This document shows, one piece after another, positions 45,823 to 57,648 of a stretch of 64,000 bases of DNA. The stretch is taken from positions 30,587-94,586 of the forward strand of contig JAHLKC010000152.1 of the NCBI GenBank assembly GCA_025449115.1, in the 5' to 3' direction. Under the pieces are notes generated by a model. The model made no database searches. It was given only the letters and a program-made list of their open reading frames with translations, and was not told the DNA's origin. The DNA is from Chytridium lagenaria. Taxonomy: Eukaryota > Chytridiomycota > Chytridiomycetes > Chytridiales > Chytridiaceae. Within the stretch, counting starts at the first letter, position 1; the number at the start of each line of letters is the position of its first letter. The position numbers were made by a program, and so were the translations under genes.

Positions 45823-46571
45823 TGCGGGCGATTGCTGCAGTTCAATGGTCCCTTAGGCGTAGACGCCGCCGATTGAGAACGTTTTGTCCAAGTTGCAGTG
45901 CAATTGCATGACTGCTTTCCATTGCTCCTGTATTCTGGAATATTCCTGAGTTGTTCCAAAAATGGTTATATCACAAAACAGGGGGACCAACCAAAAAGGC
46001 CTCGAGGCGATTAAAAGATTACCATGGGTTTGAGGGCGTCCTCGTTTTCTACCCGCTCTTTTATTAGTCATTCTCCAGTTTAAAGATTAATTTCATAAAA
46101 ATATATGTAGGGTTACCTCTGGTGCTCTACTCCCCGCCCCGTACCATCTCCGCAGCAAATGTAAATCTATGGAAAAATATTTGACCTACTGCGCAAGAAG
46201 AAAGTGTCAGCAATTTCCGTCGGGGATAGATTCTATTTCTATAGTTCACGATGGTCTCGCTTTGAGGGAGGGATCCCGCATTGTTTTTGTTGAGCAACTC
46301 TAGGAGCGCTTTAAAATGAGGAACCCGTCGAAGGCTGCTGGTAGATGATACCGAATTTGCGTATAATTTCCCTCAATCGTCAGTCAGTAACTTAATTAAC
46401 CTGACGGAGAATTGGATCTCCAAAAACAAAGTTTGAGCACCATTGTTTTATGGTCCTTTCTCTAAGGGATTGACGGTCACGGAAAGTACTGGGGGAAAAC
46501 AGAGCAATGTTTCCGCAGCGAATCTATACAACATTAAGTTCATAAACAAATTCAGAGATCTATCAGCAACC
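45823..46571. other. Divergent upstream region, possible upstream exon
   Basis: The upstream region shared by the F-box-ankyrin gene (-) and the 7TM gene (+). On the minus strand at 46071-46022, MTNKRAGRKRGRPQTHG is an AT-hook-like basic peptide ending at a GT-like donor. It could be a separate upstream exon, but the next frame stops before the F-box ATG, so no coding link is claimed. The rest holds no gene. Confidence 0.3.
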
Positions 46572-48197
46572 ATGGCGACTTCAATCGATCCCAAGGTGAG
46601 AAGAAGACCCATGACGGCGTTAGCAACTACATATCATACTGACTCTGGTTGTTTTCGCCACAGGGGTTCTCAATCCAATTTGGTAAGAATCTTGCTTATT
46701 TTGTTTTAAGTTCTAGTCTGCAGCCTCCTAATTGCAGAAAGTTAGATCCCCAAGCATGGTCACAATGTACGCACTACATGCGGTGGCTCTCCTTTGCATA
46801 GGCCTGTCTATGGCTGGATCGCTCCATATGGTGTTCTGGACCGTCAGAAAAGGAAAATATAACACCATTGGTAAATTCCCTTTTATCGTAGCTATCGCCC
46901 TAAATACAGTCATATAGGCGAGAGGTTTCCTTTGTATGTCGCAATCCTGGATTTCCTATGGAGTGTGGTTCATAGTATAGACCACATATACATGATGGTG
47001 GCGGCTGGTGCGAACCCCCCTCCTGCCATGTGCTCCGCAATCGGAGCCATTCTTTCGGTAAGGTTCAAAAATGAGGAAATGAATCTTAACAACTCGGCTT
47101 TATCAGCTTTTTATGCTCGCGCAAGTTATGCTCTTGAATCTCATTGCCGTGTCCATGTTCTTATCCGTGTATATGGGATGGAACTTGTCCTATGGAAGTT
47201 ACGACTGGGTTCTCGGTGTGCTCACGTTTGGGGTTCCCATTGGTTATGTTATTGTAGGATGTAAGAAATTTATGCAGTTTTACAGCATCAATTAACCGTC
47301 TTTTATAATAATATTTTCTTTACGTGACAAAAAAAATAGTGAGCGTGAATGCTTTTGGAGCTGTAAGTTTGTTGTTTATTTTTCATCCCATGTCAGTCTT
47401 GTAACTTTTATGGACAGGATCTCTATTGGTGCTTCTTAAACGTTGACAAATCTTCGGGCCAAATATTTTGGATCATTACTCTAATATCAGCATGCGCCTG
47501 TATCGGCCTTCCCGCACTCTGGTAAAACCCAACAACCACTAAAGCCCGCATCTTCTCACACTTTTTTAAGCTACTACATGATCTTCCGCAAGCTCGCCCA
47601 ATCCAAGAGCTCATTCAGCGCAGGCGGCGAAAGTACCAACAGCGCTGGACAGAGTTCCAACGGGATAAAGGGCGGTGCCACAACCGTAAACCCCGCAACA
47701 AATAACAGTGCTGTGGGCGACCAGATCCAAAAACGTAACAGGAAGATCGTGGAGAAACTGTTAGGTGAGTATTTATTAACGTCATAAATATTTATTTCTT
47801 TATTGCAGAATACGAGTTGGCTTTGATCGCCACGTTCTCATCGCTCATATGCTACGGCATTAGTATTGTCATCTTTCGGCAAGAGCCCATCGGTCTCGTG
47901 TTCTGGGTCGTCATGTCCATTAACAGCGCAGGCTGGTTTAACTGGGTGGTAAGTCACTTTTCTAAACGTAGATGATCTATCTAATCTTACTACCGGTCAA
48001 AGGTCTTCCTTATCCAAAATCAGCGCGCCAACAAGAGTACACATGCCGACGTTGAGATGTCTAAAAGGAATGCAGCGGGAGGAGCGCCAATAACTCGGCC
48101 AGGGAGCTTCACAGCTCTGCCAAGGAGCTCCCTGACAGCTCAAAAGACGCCCGGAAGAAAAATAAGGATGGAGAGTGGTGAAAAAGTTTATTTTTGA
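46572..48197 (+). CDS. Seven-transmembrane receptor candidate (cAR/Git3-like)
   Basis: Starts MATSIDPKVRRRPMTALATT (ATG 46572). Splicing (46683-46738 and later small introns) gives seven helices: MYALHAVALLCIGLSMAGSL, YVAILDFLWSVVHSIDHIYM, MCSAIGAILS plus VMLLNLIAVSMFLSVYMG, WVLGVLTFGVPIGYVIVG, IFWIITLISACACIGLPALW, LALIATFSSLICYGISIVIF and GLVFWVVMSINSAGWFNWVV. A Cys at the top of TM3 (MCSAIGA) and one in the next loop (SYWCFLN) could form the usual GPCR disulfide. A Ser/Asn-rich intracellular loop 3 ends IQKRNRKIVEKLL. This is the layout of cyclic-AMP-receptor/Git3-type fungal GPCRs, but no ligand can be deduced. The C-terminal tail has two possible frames, ending at 48181 or 48197. Confidence 0.65.
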
Positions 48198-48575
48198 CAT
48201 GGCCGTTCTTACTTTCTGTACCATACTGTCACCATATAGTTGCTTATAAGTTTTACACATTTGTTCTTGTAATTTGTTTGCTTAAACTAATAAACATAAG
48301 TCATTCTTCTCGATTTTATTCGATGGAGTATTTCTTCTTTCTTTTCCTCCTTTCCGCCATCATATAAAGTAACAAGGATAGCTTGCCGCATATTTTATTC
48401 ACACAAAAGACAACCAAGATGAATGAGGGGCTGACGCCGGAACTTCCCAACCTCGCAGGTTTTAATAACAGCAAAAAAGGAAAGGGCAGATAAATAACAC
48501 ACATATGAAAGGGGGAATATACACCACAAAATATAAAGGGTGGGTGGGTTCTACAAATATTTAAATAACCAACAA
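48198..48575. other. Convergent 3' flank
   Basis: The tail-to-tail gap between the 7TM gene (+) and SWI3 (-). It contains AT-rich sequence and an AATAAA-like CTAATAAAC at about 48287. No gene is supported. Confidence 0.5.
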
Positions 48576-51012
48576 TCACCCAATAGACATAATGAAGTTT
48601 GACCCCATCTGCTCCTTATCTTCTGCTGTCACCTCCACCTTCTGCACTCTTACTATGTCAATCCCCGAAGCAGCCCCTCCCCCTGTCGCCATAGCAACGG
48701 TAGCATGGTCCCCTCCAACAGCAGCAGACGAAGCCCTAGCAGCATAAAACGCCGCCTTCTCTTTTCGAAACGCTGCCCGTTCAACAGCAAGCATTTTCTT
48801 CTGCCTCCCCAAATCCTCGCGCTCTGCAAGCACAACCTTCTCAATATCACCAAAACATTGCATTTTAAGCGCCATCTTTTGAAGCTGTAATTCAATGACA
48901 CGCTCAACGAGGCGTCGACATTCTTCTTCTTGCGTGTGGGCAATGGTAAAGGCACGGGCGGCTGCAGCACCAAGAGCTGTGGCAGCAGATTTCTCGAGGA
49001 GGGAAGATGTGCGGGAACCGTCGTGAGCAGACAGGGCGGTTTCAATCGCGACTTTAGCTTGTTCCGCGTCTACTTCTTCTTGTGTTTCAGTTTTGACGGG
49101 TCCATCTGCTTCAGGAACAGGTATAGAAGGCTGCTCTTCCGCAGGTTTCTCAGTTGCTTTATCATCAACTTGCATAACGTCAGTAGGGGGAGCAGCGGAA
49201 GTGGCGGAGGTTGGTGCTGGTGTTCCCTCTGCGACGGGGATATTGTCTTTAACCTCACTAGGATTTAATTCATCAGTCTTAGACTCAACCGTCTCCTTTG
49301 CTGCATCCACCTCCATAACAACATTGGCCTTCTCCTTGTCACCACCTTCCTCCTTCGTCACCTCCTTTGCAGAAACTGCATCAGCGACAGCTTTCTTTTC
49401 AGTCAGCTCAGCCGAGCCATTCTGAAGCATGTCAGTGGCAGCCTTTGCGGAAGCCTTTGCGACCTCGGGTTTAACAACGGACGCTAGCATGGCCACGACA
49501 CTCAAAATCGGGTTGTCGGAGACAGAAAAAGGGAACATTGAGAAATGAAGCGGCCCAAGGTTTGCCCCAGACTCTTCCAAAAATGGATCCTCAATAGGGA
49601 GGTCAAGGAACTTGAGAATGCATTGGTCCTTTGTGCGAGTTCCAACGTGATCAGCGATGCGATCCCAACTTTCAGGAAACATTTCAAGACCCTCAAGAAG
49701 GAGAAGGGTTTCTTGGTCGTTCCAGCTGGCCTTGTCTCCATGAAGAACCGCTTGGTCCCTCTCATCGCGTCTTGCAAAATCTCCAGCGTTAGCACTAGAG
49801 GGATACCGTCCCTCAAGGTAACAGTTACGACACAACACGAGATCTTTTGTTTTTGTCGAGTAGAAGTAAAGGTCCGAGCAGGCTACCCCACAAGTACGGC
49901 AAGACGATTTGGTCTTCTTGATGATGACGGGCCAGACTCATCCATGGCGTCATCGTCTGTCTCATCGGGACCACGCTTCAAGGAAGCGGCTTGCGAGGGC
50001 AGAACGGTGGGTGGAAGGGTGGGAAGTGGTGTTGGAATTACAGGGCCTTTGTTTTGGGAAGAAGCTTCCCTCGCTGTAAAAGAAACGTTTGGACCTAATG
50101 GCTGGAATCCACGCGGTGTGTCGGCAGTCACTCTAAAGTGACCAGTGTATGCCGGCCCAACAACAACAGGTTTCGAGTCCGGGTCAACCTTGAAAAAAGG
50201 AGAAAAAAATAAGTTAGATTCACAAAAAATGAATATAACCCAATGCGCGCGAACCTGATAATTAATAAGGCCCCATTGTTCTAAAAAGTTGTGCACGCGA
50301 ATGATGGAGCAAACGTCACCCGCAAGATTTCTCCTACAAGCAGTAATGGTCAAATATTCTGTCGGGTTCAACCGATAAGTGTTGATAATAAAGTCCCGGT
50401 AATCCTTGTACACCTGCGGCGTCTTGCTCTTATTCCTTCCATTAAAAAACTCGGGAAGAGCCTTTTTCTCAGTGTCATGAATGGCTGAAAGGGAGAACCA
50501 TGCAGCATACGACGGCACAATGATATCACTGTTCTGAATAGCAAAACCTTGGCCTCCGTTGGTAACGTTGTTCAAGATCCCTGACGACAACGTTATCACC
50601 TAACTCGGATGTCGAGTTTTGAGGGGGAGGTCCAGGAGTCTCTGACTTGACTGCTGGCTTGACGTCCTCTTCAAAGGCGGATGAGTGATGACGTAGAGAA
50701 GCTTCAAACTCACGGTTGTTGGGTTCTACATCCATATCAGTAGACGGGTTATAATCTTCCGAAGCGTCATCACTGTCGTCTCCAGCTGAATCGGGCTTAT
50801 CATTCTCCGTCTCTCCAGCGTCATCCATTTCCTCATCTGCATACCAACAGGAACATTGTCGGCCTCACGGCCACTAACGTTGTCCTCTCCATCCTGAGGA
50901 GGTACACCTCTTGTATCGAAGGAGATTGTTCAGTCTGATGCGCTCCAAGGTCTTGGACAGGCTCCTTGTTCACCCCCGGAAGCTCCTCATCCGGCAGTTG
51001 CTGAGAGTCCAT
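48576..51012 (-). CDS. SWI3: Swi3/SMARCC subunit of SWI/SNF-type chromatin remodeller
   Basis: The start [20 protein letters not shown] (ATG 51010-51012) is followed by an acidic segment. The SWIRM domain is [60 protein letters not shown] and [17 protein letters not shown]. Then come the conserved TPRGFQPL, a ZZ-like zinc finger ([36 protein letters not shown]) and the SANT domain [41 protein letters not shown] Lys/Glu/Ala-rich region and a coiled coil ([20 protein letters not shown]) follow, with stop at 48576-48578. The order SWIRM-ZZ-SANT-coiled coil defines Swi3/Rsc8. Introns lie near 50188-50256 and in the 5' part. Frame breaks lie near 50580, 50830 and 49928-49933. It diverges from EFM5 across about 409 bp. 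Confidence 0.9.
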
Positions 51013-51421
51013 CGTCAAGCTCTTTGTTTTTTGCAGCCAGCACAAAAATTTCACTTTCGTCTGGACATGCGATGAGGCAGCACTTCCAAAGCAGATACTG
51101 TACAGACACTTTAAGAATAGTCGGCTTCTACATACATCCTTTTCTATGCGTTATTCTACTGTGCTGAATCGTATTATCTCCATTTTAATTTACCATCGCT
51201 TTCCCTTCAGGATGTGTGTGTATGTGGTGCACTTTTCGTTTTTTTGTCCTTTTTTTTCCCCAATATCGTTTTCACCTTTCATAACCACCTTGCAATAAAG
51301 AAAGAAATCCCAACAGCTTTTCCTACCATCGTTCTAGTGTTTTCCTTATATCAGCTGTATAAGCTGTTTTTTAATTGTTTATTTAACTCCATTAAAAAAA
51401 AAGTAAAAACTTTGACAAACC
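51013..51421. promoter_or_regulatory. Divergent upstream region SWI3 / EFM5
   Basis: Both genes start at the edges of this 409-bp gap and read outward. The side next to EFM5 is A-rich with long A/T runs. No specific site was recognised; the call rests on layout. Confidence 0.35.
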
Positions 51422-52283
51422 ATGCCTACCGACGACGACGACGACGTCCCCCAGCTATCCGCCGACACTCTCGCCATCCTTCAATCCTTCCTAACAGAAA
51501 AACAAGAAGTCGAAGAAAAGTTTGAAAAACTCCGATCAGCCGTTCACATTGAAGCCGATGCGGCTGCAGAACGAGCGAAACAAGAGCTGGACGTGAAGGA
51601 TTTTGGAGAAGACTGGCAGTAAGTCTATTTATCACATGTAAGTCCATTCTAATAAACATAACCCTCAGATTGAGTCCAATTCTGGGTGAGTTGATGAGCC
51701 GATGATCGTTTTTGACACTGACCGTCAAAAAAGTATGATGATGATACAGCGAACAAATTAGCAAAGGAAGCCTTGGACGCAACGGCAGATGGCGGCAGTA
51801 TCGCCTGTGTTAGTTCCCCCTCTGTCTTTATCAAACTCATGGTAAAGGCCATCTATCTACGCAGACTAACATACCAAGAAAATGGACTTGAAATCCCGCA
51901 ACATCAACGCATACGTTCTCGAATTCGACCGTCGTTTCGAAGTCTACGGCTCCCATTTCCTTTTCTTTGATTTCAACCAACCCCCCTCCCACCTCTCCCA
52001 CGAATCCTTTTTCGACACACTTGTCGTTGACCCACCCTTCTTGTCGGACGAATGTTGGACCAAGACGTCAGAGGCGGTTCGATGGCTTGCTAAATCGGTG
52101 GGAGAAGGAATGGAGTGGAAGACCAAGTCTAAGATTATTGTGTGTACCGGAATGGTGATGGAGAAGAAGATTGAGGCAGAGTTGGGGTGTAAGGTGACAG
52201 CGTTTAAGCCTAGACATAGAGGAGAGAGATTGCGGAATGATTTTGGATGTTTTGGCGAATTACAAAGGACATGGGGTTTTTAA
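51422..52283 (+). CDS. EFM5: Efm5/EEF1AKMT1 protein-lysine methyltransferase
   Basis: An SAM-dependent methyltransferase that modifies a lysine of elongation factor eEF1A. Exon 1 (51422-51619) starts MPTDDDDDVPQLSADTLAIL with QSFLTEKQEVEEKFEKLR. After two short introns it continues YDDDTANKLAKEALDATADG, IACVSSPSVFIKLM, then after a third intron (about 51842-51874) NINAYVLEFDRRFEVYGSHF. The catalytic motif LVVDPPFLSDECW (the D-P-P-F of this N6-methyltransferase fold) and KIIVCTGMVMEKKIEAELGC follow, with stop 52281-52283. The order 'IACVSxPSVF ... EFDRRF ... YG ... DPPFLS ... CTGxVME' is diagnostic. One extra base near 51673 breaks the short middle exon (LSQFW expected). Confidence 0.88.
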
Positions 52284-52819
52284 ATGAATAAAAATCTGCC
52301 GGTTGCCACTGGCATGTTTGCATGAGTTGTTTTACAATAGCTGTAAATGCTTTGGGTACTTGATGGTCAAAACCCTTTTACTTTTCTTAGGTGTCTGTTG
52401 TCATACTATTCTTTTAATGGCATTCGATTTAAACTCGTTCTAGCTATTTTAGCAGACGCTAATACAGTTATCCCACATAAATAAAAACTCGCAGCAGTAT
52501 GTAAGTATTAAGCAACAGAGAAAAAAATTTAAAAATAACATGCAATAAACTCAGGCCTTTGACTGCTGCATGAGAAAGCCATTCTCCAAAAAGTATTTTA
52601 ACACCAGTTTATGGCCAATTTTTTATAGAATCAGGGGACATCTATTCGCAAACCTAATCATCTGCCACTCAGGAAACCTCTCAAGAATTATAAAGATGTA
52701 AAAAAATACGAACTAAAACGTGCCAGTATGCGTGTATCAGCCATGATGATGCAAAAAAAAGAAAGACGGGAAAGGGGGCAGACCAAACAAAGGTAAAGAC
52801 AAAGAGCGTTAAATTCCCA
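52284..52819. other. Convergent 3' flank
   Basis: The gap between EFM5 (+) and the F-box/LRR gene (-). It is AT-rich with several AATAAA-like hexamers (for example at about 52285 and 52480). No gene is supported. Confidence 0.5.
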
Positions 52820-55779
52820 TCAATCTTCCGAAAACCTATTAGATCCTCCCACTCCTCTCCCTCCATCCACCACCAAATCCACTTCCAACCCTTTCACCAC
52901 AAAATTCTCCATAACACACCCAACCTTAACCCCTCGACATCCTCTCACATGCAACCTCTTCAAACTCCTCCAAGCGCCTTCACAAACCGCAAGACACCCT
53001 TCTCGGTGACGCCCTGCACGCCATCCAAGAATACCGTATGGATGGATGGGAGCGATGAGAGTTTTTGAAGGACGTGGTCGGTGAGTCCGAGATCGCCTGT
53101 GACGTCTAGAACACGGAGACGAGGGGAGTGGAGAGAGAGGTGGATGAGGGATTGGGATTCTGGGGAGGAATTGAGAAAGTGGGCGGTGGTGGTGGAGGCG
53201 CGACGTTGAGGAGGAAGTGGGGTTTGTTTGAAGGAGGCTCGACGAGGGGTTGAGGATCGACGGGGAGAGGGAGGAGGGGAAGTTGGGCAGTGGGAGTTGT
53301 GGGATGGCAAGGCGTCGAGGTTTTTGCGAGACGGAGAAAGAGGAGATTGGGGCAATTGTTGGCGATGGCGTAGTGGTTTTGGGAAAGGTGAAGGGAAATT
53401 GAAAATCGGCCCATCTGGAAAGAAAAGTGGGTGAGTGAAAGGGGTAACGAAGATTGGAGGAAAAACATTCGTCGTATGGTGCACAATATGAAAGCATAAA
53501 AGTATGAAGAGAGTATGTAATCAAAAGAAACCAACTTACTGCAAATTCTTACAAGCCGCTGGTATATTCGCCAAATCCTTATCACAAAAACTCCCCATAG
53601 CACTCGAGATCTCAATCTTCTTCAACCTCAACGCCATGCCCGGGTCACTCACCAATCATCGAGATACGGTTGACAGGTGTCGTAGTTTGACATCAGAGTC
53701 GAGGATGATGGGTTGAACATCTTGAGGGTGAGCTCTCGTAGCGTTGTGCAGGATTTGGAGAGGGCGGAGAGGGAGCGTTGGAAAGCTGGAAATGGTGCAT
53801 AAGAAGGGACTGAAGATGGGCACCAAGGGCGGGGGCGATGGGGAGAAGAGCGTCCGGGGAGAAATCTTCGCCGTTGAGTTCGAGAAACCTGAAAGAGATT
53901 GAGGTGGTTAGTCTTTACATTCAATATTTGGTCGACATTCCAAAGCCAAGCCCCCTTTCCTCCTCCAACAAAAAGGAAATTCATAACAATAAGACCACCA
54001 AAACTGGTCATCGTTTAAATAAAAAACTCCAAGATGTTTTAAAGTAAATAGTTGAATACTCACTCCAACTTTTTCACAGCCTTCACAACCCCTCCAGCCC
54101 CATCTCTTTAAACACATTCGTATGTTTTACTATGAAACTTAAGCGCCTTCAACTTCATCAAAGCCCCAGCATCCACAAGTGTCTTAAAATGTTCCGCCGT
54201 GACTCCAATATGGATCGTCAAGTCCAGAGTATTCAATTTAGCAAGTAACGAAGCGCCTACAAAACACGTGAGTAAAGAGGAGATATGCGACGAGGAACGT
54301 TACATTGACACAACGCCGGGATGATGTTCCGATCGACTACGAGACTCAAGGTTTTCAAGTTTAAACAGCCGGTGAGGAGGGTTTCGAGGCCAGTGGAAGG
54401 GAGATCAAAGAGGACCATGTTGAGGCGAAGTGTCTTAATATAAAATGAGTACGAGGTGTTTTTTTTATGGGAGTGTGTTTACTTCGAGGAATGGACATAT
54501 GCGGACGATTTTACCCATGTCCCATTGTTGCCATGTGCACCAGAGGAGCCAGAAACCGCGTGTTTGGATGCGGGAGTCTTCACCTATGGAGACTTCTTTT
54601 ATGGGGAGTGTGGAGCGGGGATGGTCGTTGGAGATAGCCCATGGATAGGATTTGATGCGGCCTGGGAGGGATGAAAGCGGTTATTGAGAGTTTTTCATTT
54701 CCATTTAAAACGCAAAGCCACAGCGTTCATAGATAACAAGTTGAAATGGAGAGAAGAGCTAAAAAACACTCAAATGATATCATAAGCAATAAACGACACG
54801 ATGAAGAATACTTACAACATCCCATAAGATTCAAAGACGTCAACCCATTCATCTTAAACAACCTCTTCACCCCGACATCCGTAACTTTAAAAAATAACTC
54901 AAATTCAAAGCCCTCAACCACCCTACAAACCTCGCCAATATCTCCAACCCCATATCATCAACCCCATCACAATGCGACAAATCCAGGCTCACGAGGTTTA
55001 TCAACACCCTGAGATAATACAACGTCCCACTCGTGACAAGCGGGCATCCGTTGAGACTCAACGTGGTGAGGGATGGCGCGAGGAGGGATGATACATCGGG
55101 ATGGGAGAAGGTAACGGGGTCAAAGAAGGTGCAAGAAAGGTCGAGACGGGTTATACGGGAAAAACGGTGAGGGCGGTCTGGGGAGGGGAGGGTGACAAGA
55201 GGGGTAGTTGGGATGAGGAATGGGTTGAAGAGGGAAGCGGTGGAGGTGAGACGGAGGAGAGTGGCGTTAACGTTTTTTCGGGAATCCGGGTCGAGGTCCA
55301 TAAACTTTTCACCGCCCAAGGTTTGGCGGTTAGAGAGGTCGAGGATGCGCCAAAGACCTGGTGAGTTGTAAAGGACGCGGTTCACCTTTTTTTTGTTGGC
55401 AGAGTTGATGTTAGACTCGGAGCGGGAGAAATCCTCGAAAGGAGGACTCTAAGCTCAAGACGGAACAAGCGATCCCAATTCAACCCCTCAATACACAAAT
55501 TCAACACCACGCACTTAACATCTCCAATCCAATTCCCATCAAATCAACTCAACCTCTCATCACTCACCGTCGACTCACAAGACAACACCGACACCTCGTC
55601 TTTGCATCCACAAGCAACAGAACCTACATAAAGACGGTCAACGAAAGCCATCCCTCAACCCTCACCTCATGAACCACCTCAAAAGGAAGCACCGAATCCG
55701 CATTAAACTCCACAGCTCCTTCAACAGCCACAACCCTCTTTTTTAGGTAGCCGGGGACGATCTTACGTTTCAGCCCCAT
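52820..55779 (-). CDS. F-box / leucine-rich repeat protein
   Basis: The start MGLKRKIVPGYLKKRVVAVE (ATG 55777-55779). The F-box reads VLPFEVVHE, then after an intron VLLLVDAKTRCRCCLVSRR, matching 'LP.EV...IL..L...tr.rc..VSr'. LYNSPGLWRILDLSNRQTLG continues the F-box tail. Leucine-rich repeats follow as separate exons: SRITRLDLSCTFFDP, SLTTLSLNGCPLVTSG, NLVSLDLSHCDGVDDMGLEI, GLTSLNLMGC, LLAKLNTLDLTIHIG and a last RSLKRLHVRGCRGVKVG, ending GGSNRFSED (stop 52820-52822). The 'L..L.L..C..[VI].D.G' form is the AMN1/FBXL cysteine-containing type. The exon structure is poorly resolved, with many apparent frame changes, so only the locus is certain. Probable SCF substrate receptor. Confidence 0.65.
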
Positions 55780-57648
55780 GATCGAGCGATGGACGTTGAG
55801 AGAATGGAATAGGATGGTGGCCCAGTTGGGGAGAGTGGTTGGAATCGGTGGAAAGGTCAACTAAAGATAATGAAAGACGGATAAAGCGCGGGGTATGTTA
55901 AGAACTACAACGTTCAGGAGATGCAGGTGAAGGGGCTTGGGGTTGAGAAAATGGTTTTGAGCCCCTTCAGAGAGCGTTACTGGGGAATGGGAATAGGCGC
56001 AAGATCACCGACAAGTTTTTAAAAAACCAATTTTTCGTTTTCGTCATATCCCGAAATGCCCCATTTGGCTGGATGTGGGTGAACGGTATTGGAGGGCTTC
56101 ATTTTTTTTAAACCGGGACAGAGCATGCGTTTGTTTGATAAACGCATATAATTGATAGCATAATAGAAAATAAATAGCATCCCAATTCACTTTTATTTAC
56201 ATTATATTGAATCCATACAACGCCCGTAATTTATTAGCAGTCCACCCCGTCTCTCAATACAACAGAAATCATTCTCTGTTGCTAAAACATATCCACAGAG
56301 CTGCAGTCACGGCAGCCAACATTAATGGCCTATTCGTTTTATGACAGCTGTGGCGCGCTCTTCTACTTACACGTCGGCCACCGAAGGACATTCCAGATGA
56401 TACGTTTCTAGTTGAACTTTTCCCCTCTATTATTGATTGGAGTTGCCCTATTTATCATAGTATCGTCCAGAAATCATTTTCTTTGATTGGGTCTGCTTTT
56501 GTTTTTTCTAGTCTAAATGCATATGCATGCAGAACTTGGAAGATGTCGGCCTCGCAGGTTCACGCAAACTCACAAAAAATTCATGACTAAATATATATAA
56601 CTGACGTTTAAACAGCTAATAAATCCGCGACTTTGGATCGCTTGTTAATATCCAGCCCGCATCCGTATAAATACATCTATTAAATAAGGAGTGGAGGTGG
56701 TATCGCTAAACCACCTCTTCATTTCTATATGAAAGCCATCCATTCAACATTTCAACGTGTATTCATAATTCAAATTATACCAATTGCTTCTGCATTTCTG
56801 AATGTTACGCGCCTTATTGCGTTGTATTTCTTTAACACTATTCTCACGCGTTGCTATCAAACCTTGCAATGCATTCAGACATACGCATATATAATTATAA
56901 TCCATTTCGAACCCAAATCAAGACTTCCCCATCCAGCTCATTTAACAATCCCTCTTTTGCCCATTTTCGCGCAGAAACTTTCCCCTAGACTCAATAGAGG
57001 CAACAGAATTTGGATACATCTCCCTTCCCTAAAAAAAAACCTCTCCGCGCCATCCCAAACCTCCTCTCCTGTCAAGACATTCGCTGATAACGAGTGGAAA
57101 GCTTGCGAGGTTGTTGAGGAACGTGAGTATATCGAGAATAACGTTCACCCTGATACCGCATTCTGTTGATTCATTTCGCCAACGAGTGCGGCCTCATGCA
57201 TAGCGTCCTTGAGCTTTTAATACATGGCAAAGTGACTGATAGAGGTGAAAAGAACGTATGAACCGTCCCTCAATATTCTACTCCTCTATCTGATAAAGCC
57301 TTCTATCACGGTACTAAAATTCTTAATACCGAACAGCGAGGCAAAAGTATAAAAAGAATCGTTCTTGTCGGGTTTGTATAAAACGGCAAACCGTTCCCAA
57401 AATAAAAATTCAACATATAACGAAAACAAAAGAAAATATCGAATATAGCGCATAGAATCTCAGAAAACTCATTTTTAATATAACCACTAGACATACATAT
57501 AATCAGCCCGAAAACCAATAAACGCTTAACAAACTTTCTCATACCACCAATAGATATATATATTATACGACCGAAAAAAGACGCTTAACAAGTATAAACA
57601 AAAAAAAACAAACATACACGGGTATACATCAAACAACCACACGCCCCC
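55780..57648. other. Long intergenic region
   Basis: About 1.9 kb, AT-rich beyond about 56130, between the F-box/LRR start and the RING gene stop (both -). A plus-strand frame at 56729-57169 has a hydrophobic start but no recognised domain, so it is not called. No repeats or RNA genes recognised. Confidence 0.45.

Noticed and set aside
8742..49933. Programmed frameshifting or insertional RNA editing as cause of the frame breaks
   Set aside because: Breaks occur in many unrelated nuclear genes at different sequences with no shared signal beyond G/C runs, so a sequencing artefact is simpler.
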